A stretch of DNA of 46,320 nt from Pseudomonadota bacterium (GCA_021783435.1 JAJXUC010000013.1:1-46320), one strand, 5' to 3'; counted from the stretch's first letter, positions 8,193 to 17,463 are shown. Notes: generated by a model from the sequence alone, not told the origin. Numbers and translations: made by a program.

Positions 8193-9418
8193 ATTCGAAG
8201 CCCAATGATCTGATGGAGATGGAAGCCGCCTTGCAGGCCTTGCTGCAAGCGGCCCGCCCGCTCGAGGCCACCGAACAGGTGCCGACCATGCAGGCGCTCG
8301 GACGGGTGTTGGCAGCCGACGTGCGCAGCCCGATCGACGTACCACCGGCGGCCAACACCCAGATGGACGGTTATGCCGTGCGCAGCGCCGATCTCGACCA
8401 GCCCGGCACCCGTTTGCGCGTGACGCAGCGTATTGCCGCAGGGCATGTGGGGCAGGCGCTGGCGTCAGGCGAGGCAGCGCGGATTTTCACCGGCGCGCTG
8501 ATTCCCGAAGGTGCCGATGCCGTGGTGATGCAAGAGCAATGCGTCGCGCAAGCCGACACCGTGATCGTCCAGCATGTACCCAAGGCCGGGGAATGGGTGC
8601 GCCGGCAGGGCTGCGACGTACAGGCTGGCAGTGTCGTCCTGCGAGCCGGGCACCGCCTGCGACCGCAGGATCTGGGACAGGCCGCTTCGGTGGGTATCGC
8701 GGCCCTGGCCGTGGCTCGGCGCCCGCGCGTGGCCCTGTTGTCCACCGGCGACGAGCTCACCCAGCCCGGAGAGCCACTACGCTTGGGCGCCATCTACAAC
8801 AGCAACCGCTTTCTGCTCGCCGGGCTGCTGCAGGGCCTGGGCTGCGCCGTGACCGACCTCGGTCAGGTGCCGGACCGGCTGGACGCCACCCAGCATGCCA
8901 TGCGTCAGGCAGCCGAGGCGCATGACCTCGTGCTCACCTCCGGGGGCGTGTCCGTCGGCGGTGAGGATCACGTCAAGCCGGCCGTGCAGTCACTCGGCCG
9001 GCTCGCGTTGTGGCAGATCGCCATGAAACCCGGCAAGCCCCTGGCCTTTGGCTCGCTGCGGCGCGCAACGGGCGGCACGGCCCACTTCATCGGGCTGCCG
9101 GGCAATCCTGTGTCGAGTTTCGTCACCTTCCTGATGTTTGTGCGTCCATTCCTGCTGGCCCTGCAAGGCGCAAACGTATGCGGCCCGCGCGTTTTGCGCC
9201 TGTCGAGCGCGAGCGATTGGCCCAAGGCCGACAAACGCCGTGAATTCCTGCGCGCGCGTCTCGACGCTGACGGCAGGGTTGAACTCTTCCTCAATCAGAA
9301 TTCCGCCGTGCTGACCTCCACGGTCTGGAGCGACGGACTGGTGGACAATGCTCCGGGTCAGACGTTCAAGGCGGGAGATCTGGTGAATTTCCTGCCGTAC
9401 TCCGACTTGCTGAACTGA
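8189..9418 (+). CDS. moeA: Molybdopterin molybdenumtransferase MoeA
   Basis: A 409-residue MoeA, which inserts molybdate into adenylated molybdopterin. It shows the N-terminal DVPPAANTQMDGYAVR, the GRVLAADVRSP lead-in, the central SGGVSVGGEDHVK loop with KPGKPLAFG, and the closing beta-barrel domain. The frame stays open upstream to 8009, inside mobB, but the ATG at 8189 overlaps the mobB stop as ATGA and gives the family N-terminus. It is followed after 11 bp by moaD. Confidence 0.96.
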   Translation: MNSKPNDLMEMEAALQALLQAARPLEATEQVPTMQALGRVLAADVRSPIDVPPAANTQMDGYAVRSADLDQPGTRLRVTQRIAAGHVGQALASGEAARIFTGALIPEGADAVVMQEQCVAQADTVIVQHVPKAGEWVRRQGCDVQAGSVVLRAGHRLRPQDLGQAASVGIAALAVARRPRVALLSTGDELTQPGEPLRLGAIYNSNRFLLAGLLQGLGCAVTDLGQVPDRLDATQHAMRQAAEAHDLVLTSGGVSVGGEDHVKPAVQSLGRLALWQIAMKPGKPLAFGSLRRATGGTAHFIGLPGNPVSSFVTFLMFVRPFLLALQGANVCGPRVLRLSSASDWPKADKRREFLRARLDADGRVELFLNQNSAVLTSTVWSDGLVDNAPGQTFKAGDLVNFLPYSDLLN

Positions 9419-9429
9419 CGCGCAAGCCC

Positions 9430-9687
9430 ATGCAAACGACGATACGCTATTTCGCCAGTGTGCGCGAAGCCATAGGCCAGGGCAGCGAAACCCTGGAGTT
9501 GCCGCAAGATCTGCGCACCCTCGGTGACGTGCGCCACTGGCTCGCGCAGCGCAGTCCGCGGCACGCCATGGCTCTGGCGCCCGACAAACCACTACGCGTG
9601 GCGCGCGACCACGTCATGGCCGATCCCGAAACGCCGCTGCGTCCTGGATGCGAAGTGGCATTCTTTCCACCCGTGACCGGAGGCTGA
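9430..9687 (+). CDS. moaD: Molybdopterin synthase sulfur carrier subunit MoaD
   Basis: An 85-residue ubiquitin-like protein that donates sulfur to precursor Z within molybdopterin synthase. It begins IRYFASVREAIG and ends FFPPVTGG; the C-terminal Gly-Gly is the site of thiocarboxylation. The length is normal for the family. It lies between moeA and its partner subunit gene moaE in the same operon. Confidence 0.95.
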   Translation: MQTTIRYFASVREAIGQGSETLELPQDLRTLGDVRHWLAQRSPRHAMALAPDKPLRVARDHVMADPETPLRPGCEVAFFPPVTGG

Positions 9688-9722
9688 TCTCCAAGTCCCA
9701 GTTTGGCGCAGACCATCGCTCT

Positions 9723-10241
9723 ATGACGCAATCCTTCGATCCCATCATCCGCATTCAGTGCGAAGCCTTCGATGCCGGAGACGTCATGCGGTCTCTGCGC
9801 GCCGGGCGTACCGACATCGGTGCCGTCGCGTGTTTCGAAGGAATTTGCCGCGACCACAACGCGGCGACCAAGGCCCTCGGCGAGCAAAGCGTGCAGGCAC
9901 TCGAACTGGAGCATTACCCGGGCATGACCGAGCGCAGCATTCTCGGCATGGTGCGCGAGGCGCAGCGGCGCTGGCCCCTGCAGGCAGCAACTGTCATCCA
10001 CCGCATTGGTGTTTTGCAGCCGGGCGACCCGATCGTGCTCGTGGCGGTCGCCTCGGCGCATCGGCACGCGGCGCTGGAGGCCTGCGCCTTCCTGATGGAT
10101 TACTTGAAAACCCAGGCTCCTTTCTGGAAAAAGGAAACCACCCCGCAAGGCGCCCAGTGGGTGGATGCGCGGGAAACCGACGATGCGGCGCTGGTTCGCT
10201 GGGGCATTGCCGCAACCAACACCGGCGCAGCGCCTCCCTGA
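9723..10241 (+). CDS. moaE: Molybdopterin synthase catalytic subunit MoaE
   Basis: A 172-residue catalytic subunit that joins MoaD to form molybdopterin synthase. Family landmarks are GAVACFEGICRDHN, ALELEHYPGM, the IHRIGVLQPGD strand, VASAHRHAA, and the active-site LKTQAPFWKKE. It is slightly longer than E. coli MoaE through a short C-terminal tail. The ATG at 9723, 35 bp after moaD, gives the normal N-terminus; the frame opens earlier (9648), inside moaD. Last gene of the row; the next gene is convergent. Confidence 0.95.
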   Translation: MTQSFDPIIRIQCEAFDAGDVMRSLRAGRTDIGAVACFEGICRDHNAATKALGEQSVQALELEHYPGMTERSILGMVREAQRRWPLQAATVIHRIGVLQPGDPIVLVAVASAHRHAALEACAFLMDYLKTQAPFWKKETTPQGAQWVDARETDDAALVRWGIAATNTGAAPP

Positions 10242-10253
10242 GCCAGATCAGGT

Positions 10254-10586
10254 TTAGTCAGAAAACGCGCCGCGTGCGACAGCCAGAACCGCGTTCAGCG
10301 AAGTGCGCAGGCGTTTCGCGCCCCAATAGACCAGCCAGCCGCGACGCAGCCAGCGCAAGACGCCACGTGGCCGCCACAGCAGAAGCAGCAGGCTTGCGAC
10401 CGACAGGCCGGCCGCATGGCGGCGCAGGGATTTTCCGAGGTTTTGGGCGACAGCTTGCAGGCTTTCCAGCTTGGCAAAGCCCGATTCGACGTTCTGCAAT
10501 ATGCCGATGCAGGCTTGGCGCTGCTGTGCGACCTGGAGCTGCAAGCGCTGCTTGCGCAGCAGCAAATCGACGGACTCGGGACTCAT
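10254..10586 (-). CDS. YqjK-like protein
   Basis: A 110-residue basic protein with a Gln/Leu/Arg-rich N-terminal helix (LLLRKQRLQLQVAQQRQ), one short hydrophobic stretch (LSVASLLLLLW) and an Arg-rich end. This composition and its place directly behind the YqjE-like gene match the YqjK family. Its start overlaps the YqjE stop by four bases (10583-10586), indicating coupling. The function is unknown; the family belongs to the stationary-phase/stress yqjCDEK cluster in enterics. Confidence 0.75.
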   Translation of the reverse strand: MSPESVDLLLRKQRLQLQVAQQRQACIGILQNVESGFAKLESLQAVAQNLGKSLRRHAAGLSVASLLLLLWRPRGVLRWLRRGWLVYWGAKRLRTSLNAVLAVARGAFSD

Positions 10587-10966
10587 GGCCGGGTTTTCAG
10601 CGCATCACGGTCGTTGCCAAGCTCGGCGAGACTGGCCGCAAACAGCCTGCTTCCCGCCGCGACCGTGCGCGCAGCGACCGAAGCGGCGGCAAGGCCAAGA
10701 ACAAGGAATAGGCCTGTGCTCAGGCCCAGCGCGAGCAGCCGATGGCTGTCCCACAGGGCCACCGTGACCCATAGGGCCGCGAACACGGTGGCAAATCCCA
10801 GGAACAGAGCCGCCAGCACGGTCATGAACAAAAGCCGCGCCAAGCGCAGCTTTTCTTCCTGCAGCTCGACCGTCAGCAGCGCAAGTCGGGTTTGGGCCGC
10901 ACCGAGCAGGGTGTCGAGCCGGGCGCGCAGGCTTGCGCCCCAGGTCGATTCAGTTTCCTCTGCCAC
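10583..10966 (-). CDS. YqjE-like membrane protein (phage holin superfamily fold)
   Basis: A 127-residue membrane protein with an amphipathic N-terminal helix (RARLDTLLGAAQTRLALL) and two hydrophobic hairpin segments (LLFMTVLAALFLGFATVFA and LLALGLSTGLFLVLGLAAA). This is the layout of the YqjE/Phage_holin_3_6 family. Despite the name it is not a phage gene: it sits between YqjD-like and YqjK-like genes, the normal chromosomal arrangement. It is probably an inner membrane stress protein. It lies 8 bp after the YqjD-like gene and overlaps the YqjK-like gene. Confidence 0.85.
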   Translation of the reverse strand: MAEETESTWGASLRARLDTLLGAAQTRLALLTVELQEEKLRLARLLFMTVLAALFLGFATVFAALWVTVALWDSHRLLALGLSTGLFLVLGLAAASVAARTVAAGSRLFAASLAELGNDRDALKTRP

Positions 10967-10974
10967 GGAAAACT

Positions 10975-11298
10975 TTACCTGCGACCGATCAGCAGCCCGA
11001 GCAGGAAAGCCACGCCGGCGGTCGCACCGATGGACTTCCAGGGATTGTCATGCACGTACTGATCGGTTGCGCGTGCAACTTCCTTGCCTTTTTCCAGCAT
11101 TTCGGCTTCGAACTCAACCAATTGCGATTTGACGTCGGACAAACGCTCGCTCAGCCGTCCACGCACGTCGGCGATTTTCTCGCCAGCCTGACCGGCGGTG
11201 AGCTTGAGAAGTTCCTCCGCGTCAGAGGCCACTTCCTTCAGATCGGTCACCAGTTTATTGGTGGCGGCGGAGGGATTGCTGTTTGCGATTCTGGCCAT
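10975..11298 (-). CDS. ElaB/YqjD (DUF883) family protein
   Basis: A 107-residue protein with a long charged helix (about residues 10-75) and a C-terminal membrane anchor in WKSIGATAGVAFLLGLLIGRR, the hallmark of ElaB/YqjD/YgaM proteins. E. coli YqjD anchors ribosomes to the inner membrane in stationary phase; the same role here is an inference. The ATG at 11298 has AAGGAG eight bases upstream; the longer frame to 11394 is not supported. First gene of a three-gene minus-strand operon, divergent from clpB. Confidence 0.9.
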   Translation of the reverse strand: MARIANSNPSAATNKLVTDLKEVASDAEELLKLTAGQAGEKIADVRGRLSERLSDVKSQLVEFEAEMLEKGKEVARATDQYVHDNPWKSIGATAGVAFLLGLLIGRR

Positions 11299-11481
11299 CT
11301 TGAATTCTCCTTGGAATTGAAAAACAGATGGAGGCTGAATGCCGTATTGCAAGCGGCCAGACAAGCATCGTGGCAAGTCGGGCACCCCGGGCACCGAACA
11401 TCATGTTTGGTGTTGAACGCATGATGCTCCCATTAAAGCTTACGCGGTTTCATCCAGATCAAGATAGGCATGGGATCCGGG

Positions 11482-11510
11482 CTTGAAAATGCGGCCTGGA
11501 TGCCGCATCT
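11482..11510 (+). promoter_or_regulatory. Heat-shock (sigma-32) promoter of clpB
   Basis: CTTGAAA (11482-11488), a 14-nt spacer and CCGCATCT (11503-11510) match the RpoH consensus CTTGAAA-N13/14-CCCCATNT with one mismatch. Transcription would begin near 11517, leaving a leader of about 20 nt before the clpB ATG at 11536. This fits the known heat-shock control of clpB. Confidence 0.82.
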
Positions 11511-11535
11511 GCGACTCCGTAACCCGGAGCAATCC

Positions 11536-14133
11536 ATGCGATTCGAAAAACTGACGACCCAATTTCAGGAAGCGCTTGGCGAAGCCCAGTCGCTGGCGGT
11601 GGCGCAGGACAATCCCTATATCGAGCCTCTGCACCTGTTGGCGGCCATGCTGCGGCAGGATGGGCCCAAGGCGCTGCTCGGCAGGGCGGGGGCGAACGTA
11701 TCGGGCATGGGTGCCGCGATCCAGGCCGCCGTCGGCCGCCTGCCTCAGGTGCAGGGCAACGAGGGCAATATCCAGATCAGTCGCGAGCTGAACAACCTGC
11801 TCAATCTGACGGAAAAGGAGGCAACCAAGCGCGGCGACCAGTTCATTCCGAGCGAGATGTTCCTGCTCGCAGTGGCCGACGACAAGGGAGAAGCCGGCCG
11901 TTTGGCGCGGGACAACGGTTTGAGTCGCAAATCGTTGGAGACGGCCATCGACGCCGTGCGCGGCGGGCAGAGCGTGAATAGCGCCGACGCCGAGCAGCAG
12001 CGCGAGGCCCTGAACAAGTACACCCTCGACCTGACCGAGCGGGCTCGCGCCGGCAAGCTCGATCCGGTGATCGGCCGCGACGACGAAATTCGCCGCACCA
12101 TCCAGGTGCTGCAGCGCCGGACCAAGAACAACCCGGTGCTCATCGGCGAGCCGGGCGTGGGCAAGACGGCCATTGTCGAGGGTCTTGCGCAGCGCATCGT
12201 GGCTGGCGAGGTGCCCGAGACGCTGAAGAACAAGCGCGTTCTGGTGCTGGACATGGCAGGGCTGCTCGCCGGGGCCAAGTATCGCGGCGAGTTCGAGGAA
12301 CGCCTGAAGGCCGTGCTCAAGGAAGTGGCTGCCGAGGAAGGGCGGGTGATCCTGTTCATCGACGAGCTTCACACCATGGTGGGAGCCGGGAAGGCCGAAG
12401 GCGCGATGGACGCGGGCAACATGCTCAAGCCGGCGCTTGCACGCGGCGAGTTGCATTGCATCGGCGCCACCACGCTGAACGAGTACCGCAAGTACATCGA
12501 GAAAGATGCCGCGCTGGAACGCCGGTTCCAGAAGGTGCTGGTCGACGAGCCGACGGTGGAGGCCACTATCGCCATCCTGCGCGGCCTGCAAGAGAAGTAC
12601 GAGTTGCATCATGGCGTGGACATCACGGACCCGGCCATCGTCGCCGCAGCCGAGTTGTCGCACCGCTACATCACCGATCGCTTCTTGCCGGACAAGGCCA
12701 TCGATCTGATCGACGAGGCGGCTTCGCGCATCAAGATGGAGATTGACTCCAAGCCCGAGGTGATGGACAAGCTCGACCGGCGCATCATCCAGCTCAAGAT
12801 CGAGCGCGAGGCGGTGCGCAAGGAAAAGGACGAGGCTTCGCTGAAACGCTTCGGCCTCATCGAGGAGGAAATCGCCAAACTGCAGAAGGAATACGCCGAT
12901 CTGGAGGAAGTGTGGAAGGCCGAGAAGGCCGCCGTGCAGGGTTCGGCGCAGATCAAGGAGCAAATCGACGCGATGCGCTTCCAGATCGAGGAATTGACGC
13001 GCAAGGGCGATTTCAACAAGGTGGCCGAGTTGCAATACGGCCGCCTGCCCGAGCTTGAGCGCCAGTTGAAGGAGGCTCAGGCCATGGAGACGTCCGGCCA
13101 GGAGAAGAGCGGCAAGAGCATGCCGCGCCTGCTGCGCACCCAGGTCGGGGCCGAGGAGATCGCCGAGGTCGTGAGCCGGGCCACGGGGATTCCGCTGTCC
13201 AAGCTGCTGCAGGGCGAACGCGACAAGCTTTTGCAGATGGAGATCAGGTTGCATCAACGCGTGGTCGGGCAGGACGAGGCGATCCGCGCCGTGTCGGACG
13301 CCATCCGCCGCTCACGCGCCGGACTGTCGGACCCGCGCCGGCCTTACGGCTCCTTCCTGTTCCTCGGCCCCACAGGCGTGGGCAAGACCGAGCTGTGCAA
13401 GGCGCTGGCGGAGTTCCTGTTCGACAGCGACGACCATCTCATCCGCATCGACATGAGCGAATTCATGGAAAAGCACTCGGTGGCCCGCCTCATCGGTGCG
13501 CCGCCCGGCTACGTGGGCTACGAGGAAGGCGGCTACCTCACCGAGGCGGTGCGGCGCAAACCCTACAGCGTGATTTTGCTCGACGAGGTGGAGAAAGCGC
13601 ATCCGGACGTGTTCAACGTGCTGCTGCAGGTCCTCGACGACGGGCGTCTGACGGATGGGCAGGGGCGCACCGTGGACTTCAAGAACACCGTCATCGTGAT
13701 GACGTCCAACCTGGGGTCGCAGCACATCATGGCCATGTCCGGCCAGCCGCAGGAGGCCGTGCGCGATGCGGTGTGGGGGGAGGTCAAGCAGCATTTCCGC
13801 CCGGAGTTTCTCAACCGCATCGACGAGGTCGTCGTGTTCCACAGCCTGAACCAGGAGCAGATCGAGGGCATTGCGCGCATCCAGCTCAAGTCGCTGGAGA
13901 ACCGGCTCGCCCAGCTGGACATCCGGCTGGAAGTGACTCCCGCGGCCATCGCCGAAATCGCCAAGGCCGGCTACGACCCGGTGTTCGGCGCACGCCCCCT
14001 CAAGCGCGCGATCCAAAGCCAGATTGAGAACCCGCTGTCCAAGCGCATTCTCGAAGGCGGGTTCGGACCCAAATCGGTCGTGCCGGTGGATGCGCGGGCA
14101 GGCAAGATCGTGTTCGAGCGCACCGTGCATTGA
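11536..14133 (+). CDS. clpB: ATP-dependent disaggregase ClpB
   Basis: An 865-residue hexameric AAA+ disaggregase that works with DnaK to rescue aggregated proteins. It shows the N-domain ([21 protein letters not shown]), NBD1 with Walker A GEPGVGKT (204-211), the coiled-coil middle domain (about 400-530, with [14 protein letters not shown] and repeated heptads), and NBD2 with Walker A GPTGVGKT (611-618) and the [10 protein letters not shown] sensor-2 region. The ATG at 11536 has GGAG six bases upstream and the normal N-terminus; the frame opening at 11470 would include the promoter. It is transcribed from a sigma-32 promoter just upstream. Confidence 0.97.
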   Translation: MRFEKLTTQFQEALGEAQSLAVAQDNPYIEPLHLLAAMLRQDGPKALLGRAGANVSGMGAAIQAAVGRLPQVQGNEGNIQISRELNNLLNLTEKEATKRGDQFIPSEMFLLAVADDKGEAGRLARDNGLSRKSLETAIDAVRGGQSVNSADAEQQREALNKYTLDLTERARAGKLDPVIGRDDEIRRTIQVLQRRTKNNPVLIGEPGVGKTAIVEGLAQRIVAGEVPETLKNKRVLVLDMAGLLAGAKYRGEFEERLKAVLKEVAAEEGRVILFIDELHTMVGAGKAEGAMDAGNMLKPALARGELHCIGATTLNEYRKYIEKDAALERRFQKVLVDEPTVEATIAILRGLQEKYELHHGVDITDPAIVAAAELSHRYITDRFLPDKAIDLIDEAASRIKMEIDSKPEVMDKLDRRIIQLKIEREAVRKEKDEASLKRFGLIEEEIAKLQKEYADLEEVWKAEKAAVQGSAQIKEQIDAMRFQIEELTRKGDFNKVAELQYGRLPELERQLKEAQAMETSGQEKSGKSMPRLLRTQVGAEEIAEVVSRATGIPLSKLLQGERDKLLQMEIRLHQRVVGQDEAIRAVSDAIRRSRAGLSDPRRPYGSFLFLGPTGVGKTELCKALAEFLFDSDDHLIRIDMSEFMEKHSVARLIGAPPGYVGYEEGGYLTEAVRRKPYSVILLDEVEKAHPDVFNVLLQVLDDGRLTDGQGRTVDFKNTVIVMTSNLGSQHIMAMSGQPQEAVRDAVWGEVKQHFRPEFLNRIDEVVVFHSLNQEQIEGIARIQLKSLENRLAQLDIRLEVTPAAIAEIAKAGYDPVFGARPLKRAIQSQIENPLSKRILEGGFGPKSVVPVDARAGKIVFERTVH

Positions 14134-14403
14134 CACATCGAGTCAGCCCAACCCGAGGAATTTGCGCTCGCGCAAGGACCGTGGAGTCATGGCGAACTTT
14201 TGGGCCGGCTTCCCCTCTGTCTCGAACCGGACTCGGATCTGGCTCGCACCAAGATTGCGATCCGATCCCGCGATCGCCGTTCGGGGCGATCGGATCCGGC
14301 CATCGCCGCACGCAGGGCACCTGGACTGACGCATGCGGCGGGACCGCTAGCATGTGGCCTTCGCCTCCACCAGGCGAAGTTCCAAACTTGACTCCTTGAA
14401 TCG
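14134..14403 (+). other. Gap between clpB and sco1 with one strong hairpin
   Basis: A 270-bp stretch without a credible gene. It holds a perfect 8-bp inverted repeat CGATCGCC/GGCGATCG (14271-14278 with 14285-14292, 6-nt loop) set among repeated GATC-rich words. No T-run follows, so it is at most a rho-assisted terminator or an mRNA 3' end for clpB. The sco1 promoter should lie downstream of it, but I could not point to it. Confidence 0.4.
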
Positions 14404-15003
14404 ATGATGAAGCCCGAACGTAGACACCTGCTTGTTGCCGGCGCAGCCCTGGGCCTTGGCCTCATGTTGACAGGCTGCGGCAAGAAGCAGCATTGGGACC
14501 TGGACTATGTCGGTACGGTGTTGCCGAACCTGAAGTTCGACCTGACCTCGGACACGGGCCAGAACGTCACGGCCAAGAACTACGAGGGCAAGGTTGTCGT
14601 TCTGTATTTTGGTTACACGCATTGTCCGGACGTCTGCCCACTGACCATGTCGCATCTCGCCGAGGCCGTGAAGGAGTTGGGACCGCAGGGCAAGGATGTG
14701 CGCATCCTGTTCGTCTCGGTCGATCCAGCGCGCGACACCCTGCCGGTGCTGCATGCCTATACCCAGGCCTTCAGCCCGCAGGCCGTGGGGCTGACCGGAA
14801 CGATGGAGCAGATTCAGGACGTGGCCAAACGCTATCACGTGGCCTTCGATTACGGCAAGAAAGACAAGTACGGCAACTACGTGGTCAATCACAGCGCGGC
14901 CATCTATGTCTTCAGCAAGAGCGGGCGAGGCACACTGATCGGATCGGACCAGTCCCCGGTCAAGTCCATCGTGCATGATCTCCGGCAGTTGCTGGACGAC
15001 TGA
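14404..15003 (+). CDS. SCO1/SenC family copper chaperone
   Basis: A 199-residue lipoprotein of the Sco family, which delivers copper to the CuA centre of cytochrome oxidase. The N-terminus is a signal peptide with lipobox LTGC (Cys25), followed by a thioredoxin fold with the copper ligands CPDVC (Cys74, Cys78) and a conserved His163 in NHSAA. It acts on the periplasmic face of the inner membrane. Two ATGs in tandem (14404, 14407) are possible. The neighbouring convergent gene encodes CtaG, another oxidase assembly factor, which fits. Confidence 0.94.
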   Translation: MMKPERRHLLVAGAALGLGLMLTGCGKKQHWDLDYVGTVLPNLKFDLTSDTGQNVTAKNYEGKVVVLYFGYTHCPDVCPLTMSHLAEAVKELGPQGKDVRILFVSVDPARDTLPVLHAYTQAFSPQAVGLTGTMEQIQDVAKRYHVAFDYGKKDKYGNYVVNHSAAIYVFSKSGRGTLIGSDQSPVKSIVHDLRQLLDD

Positions 15004-15067
15004 ACGCTTGCGGGCCTTGCTTGGCGCTGGGACACAAGCGCCGGAGCGCCTGCCGCTTGGTTTGTTC

Positions 15068-15961
15068 TCAGGCTGCTGCGCTCGGCTTGGCGTCAGATGA
15101 CCGCCCGGGCCGCGGGTGGCGTGCTTTTTCCGGCAAACGGCCGCGTTCCGACAGGCGCATCCAGTTGCGCAAGGCCACCATCGCGGCGATCACGTTCAGG
15201 CCCGAAGCGGGGATCCAGAGGATCAGCCCGCCGAGATGCTGGTCGGTAAGCGGCTCGATGCCGGAAATCGCTCTGCCGCACAGGGTATAGATCGGGTACC
15301 AGTCGGCACTGGTGAGGGCCAGGACGGCGCCCAGGACCATTTGCGGAATCATGGCGAGGATGGGCAGGAAGATTCTCCCGCCCGGGCGAACATGCGCCGG
15401 CGGGGTTGAGCGCGGGTCCAGCACCAGCCACCAGAACAACAGGCCATCGAACACCATCGTCCAGTTCATCAACTGGTACAGCGTGGTGTTGAGCATCACG
15501 CCGACATGGATGGCCGGGATCAGCCAGAACACGACCAGGCCGGAAAACAGGATGGCGGCAATCCAGGTGTTGAGCACGAACGCCGTCAAGCCGCGCATCG
15601 GCGTCGTGCGCATGATGGGCATCAGGTAGCGGCTGCGCCAGCGCGCCGGAAGCCCCGCACGCCAGGTCGGCCCAGGCCAGGCGAGCATCACCAGCAAGGG
15701 TCCCAGATCATGCAGAGCCATCTGCTGCAGCATATGCAGGAAGAACTGGTGTTCGGCGTAGTAATCCCACTGGGTCTGCAAACCCTGATACGTGAGCAGC
15801 CAGCCGAGCCAGAACCACATCTGGCGCCACCAGGCCGTGTGCCGTCGCAAGCTCCCAGCCAGGTAGAGCCCGGCTCCCCCAAGAAGAAACACGGCCATGG
15901 GCCACGAGGGATACCAGGGTTCAAACCAGTGCAGCAGGTTATTCATGAAATCGGAGGTCAT
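15068..15961 (-). CDS. Cytochrome c oxidase assembly protein CtaG (caa3 type)
   Basis: A 297-residue integral membrane protein of the Caa3_CtaG family, needed for forming active caa3-type oxidase. Seven or so hydrophobic segments are seen, with the family's conserved HMLQQMALHDLGPLLVML, the His-containing AIHVGVMLN and QHLGGLILWIP. The basic tail (RLPEKARHPRPGRSSD) faces the cytoplasm. The ATG at 15961 gives MTSDFMNNLLHW; an ATG five codons later is also possible. It converges with sco1 with a 64-bp gap that has only a weak 6-bp hairpin (GGCGCT/AGCGCC) near its middle. Confidence 0.88.
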   Translation of the reverse strand: MTSDFMNNLLHWFEPWYPSWPMAVFLLGGAGLYLAGSLRRHTAWWRQMWFWLGWLLTYQGLQTQWDYYAEHQFFLHMLQQMALHDLGPLLVMLAWPGPTWRAGLPARWRSRYLMPIMRTTPMRGLTAFVLNTWIAAILFSGLVVFWLIPAIHVGVMLNTTLYQLMNWTMVFDGLLFWWLVLDPRSTPPAHVRPGGRIFLPILAMIPQMVLGAVLALTSADWYPIYTLCGRAISGIEPLTDQHLGGLILWIPASGLNVIAAMVALRNWMRLSERGRLPEKARHPRPGRSSDAKPSAAA

Positions 15962-16138
15962 GATTCAATGATTCGGATGCAAGCATAACCCTGTACCCAT
16001 ACCCTCCCGGGTCAGACCTGCCTGCGCACGCGGGCGAGCGTGGTTCGGTTTGACCTGGGACATGCTTTGCGGTGCCGATTACGGTTTCAATGGCGGCATC
16101 ATGTCTGGTGCGGGCTTCAAACGAACAGGAGAATTCAA

Positions 16139-16663
16139 ATGACCAAGGCGATTGCAACCTGTGATTTTTGCGATCAGCAAATCGAGGCGATCGCCGCCGG
16201 GTCGGTGAGAGTGCTGCCACCCCAGTTCAGGAATTTCGGCCGCCTGCTAACCTTTCACGGCCAGGTCAGCACGGTGCAGTGCCATGAGGACAACAGCCAG
16301 GTGCGCGCTGCGCTCGAGACGGCAGGCATGGCGCGCGTGTTGGTGGTGGACGGTGGCGGCTCCATGCGTCACGCCCTGTTTGGCGGGAATCTGGCGGCGC
16401 TGGCAGCGCGTAACGGCTGGGCCGGAGTCGTAATCGACGGTTGCGTGCGCGATGTCGCGGAAATTGCTGCCGCCCCGATTGGCGTGCGCGCGCTGGCGTG
16501 CATGCCGATGCCGCCGAGCAAGCTGGGCGAGGGCAGCCGCGATGTGGCGGTGCGTATCCAGGGCGTGTGGGTGCGTCCGGGTGACTGGTTGTATGCGGAC
16601 GCTGACGGCATGCTCGCCAGCGCGCAGGCGCTGCACCTCGCCACGGCATCCACCTCCGCATAA
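16139..16663 (+). CDS. rraA: RraA family protein (ribonuclease E activity regulator/HMG aldolase-like)
   Basis: A 174-residue RraA-fold protein. It has the family GGGSMRHALFGGNLAALAARNGWAG region and VVIDGCVRDVAEI, which holds the Arg-Asp pair used by 4-hydroxy-4-methyl-2-oxoglutarate aldolases and kept in many RraA proteins. RraA inhibits RNase E in E. coli; the two activities cannot be separated by sequence reading alone. The ATG at 16139 has AGGAG at good spacing, and the upstream frame to 16040 is not needed. It stands alone, convergent with lexA. Confidence 0.9.
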   Translation: MTKAIATCDFCDQQIEAIAAGSVRVLPPQFRNFGRLLTFHGQVSTVQCHEDNSQVRAALETAGMARVLVVDGGGSMRHALFGGNLAALAARNGWAGVVIDGCVRDVAEIAAAPIGVRALACMPMPPSKLGEGSRDVAVRIQGVWVRPGDWLYADADGMLASAQALHLATASTSA

Positions 16664-16684
16664 GAGAGACCGCAGACGTGATGT

Positions 16685-16696
16685 GCGCCGCGGCGC
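16685..16696. terminator. Possible hairpin between rraA and lexA
   Basis: The 12-bp palindrome GCGCCGCGGCGC followed by TTTC lies in the 44-bp gap between two convergent genes. It is short and lacks a proper U-tract, so a terminator role is only possible. Confidence 0.3.
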
Positions 16697-16707
16697 TTTC
16701 GCCTGGT

Positions 16708-17379
16708 TTAGAACGCGTTGCGGATCAGGCCCACTGCCACGCCTTCGATAACGATCGGCTGGCCTGGCTGGACGACGATGGGAAGAAACTCGGGATTTTC
16801 CGGCAGCAGTTCGATATGCCCGTCCCTGCGCTGAAGGCGTTTGACGGTAACCTCGTCACCCAGGCGGGCGACGACGATCTGGCCGTTGCGCACATCTTGT
16901 GTTTGCCTCACGGCGAGCAGGTCGCCATCGAGAATGCCGGCGCCCTGCATGCTCATGCCTTTGACCTTGAGCAAGTAGTCGGGTCGCGCCTGAAAAAGCC
17001 CGGCCTCGACGTCGATGGTGCGTTCGATATGTTCGTGAGCGAGGATGGGGTTGCCCGCCGCCACGCGCCCGACGAGTGGCAGCATGAGCTGTTCCATGCC
17101 GGGTAGCGCACGCGCAAGAGGGCGGCAAGTTGCTGACCTGGACGCCTGGCGAGCCAAGCTCGTGAGCCGGATGCCGCGTGAAGTGCCGGGAGACAACTCG
17201 ATCATGCCTTTGCGTGCCAGCGCGTGCAGATGATCCTCTGCCGCGTTGGCGGAACGAAAACCCAGCTCCGCGGCGATTTCAGCGCGGGTCGGCGGGTAGC
17301 CGGTGCGTTCGATGGCCTTGACGATGAGCGCCAGGATTTCACTCTGGCGCGCAGTAAGCTTGCTGCTTGATAGTCGCAT
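16708..17379 (-). CDS. lexA: SOS repressor LexA
   Basis: A 223-residue LexA repressor. It shows the N-terminal winged helix ([23 protein letters not shown] to the recognition helix [11 protein letters not shown]), the self-cleavage site Ala108-Gly109 in VAAGNP, and the catalytic pair Ser143 (KGMSMQG) and Lys180 (DEVTVKRL), spaced 37 apart as in E. coli. The ATG at 17379 has AAGGAG just upstream; the longer frame to 17442 runs into the operator. Two tandem SOS boxes lie 50-82 bp upstream, so it is autoregulated. It diverges from an asparaginase gene. Confidence 0.97.
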   Translation of the reverse strand: MRLSSSKLTARQSEILALIVKAIERTGYPPTRAEIAAELGFRSANAAEDHLHALARKGMIELSPGTSRGIRLTSLARQASRSATCRPLARALPGMEQLMLPLVGRVAAGNPILAHEHIERTIDVEAGLFQARPDYLLKVKGMSMQGAGILDGDLLAVRQTQDVRNGQIVVARLGDEVTVKRLQRRDGHIELLPENPEFLPIVVQPGQPIVIEGVAVGLIRNAF

Positions 17380-17428
17380 GGGGGCTCCTTGAAGGGCGGG
17401 GCCCTTTCCGGCGCCCAACCTTGATCCA

Positions 17429-17444
17429 CTGTCATCCTGCACAG
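17429..17444. promoter_or_regulatory. LexA box 1
   Basis: CTGTCATCCTGCACAG is an exact CTGT-N8-ACAG match to the LexA operator. It is the box nearer to lexA, whose start codon is 50 bp away. Confidence 0.85.
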
Positions 17445-17445
17445 G

Positions 17446-17461
17446 CTGTATTTTTATCCAG
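17446..17461. promoter_or_regulatory. LexA box 2
   Basis: CTGTATTTTTATCCAG matches CTG-N10-CAG, with the AT-rich centre typical of LexA sites and the same CCAG ending as the second box of E. coli lexA. It begins two bases after box 1 ends and lies 2 bp before the first possible start codon of the asparaginase gene. Confidence 0.78.
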
Positions 17462-17463
17462 AT

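Noticed and set aside
10583..10966. Prophage holin
   Set aside because: The fold is holin-like, but the neighbours are the YqjD- and YqjK-like genes and there are no phage genes, so it is the chromosomal YqjE type.
11440..13257. 605-codon frame antisense to clpB
   Set aside because: Complementary to ClpB codons, no recognisable domain, no ribosome binding site.
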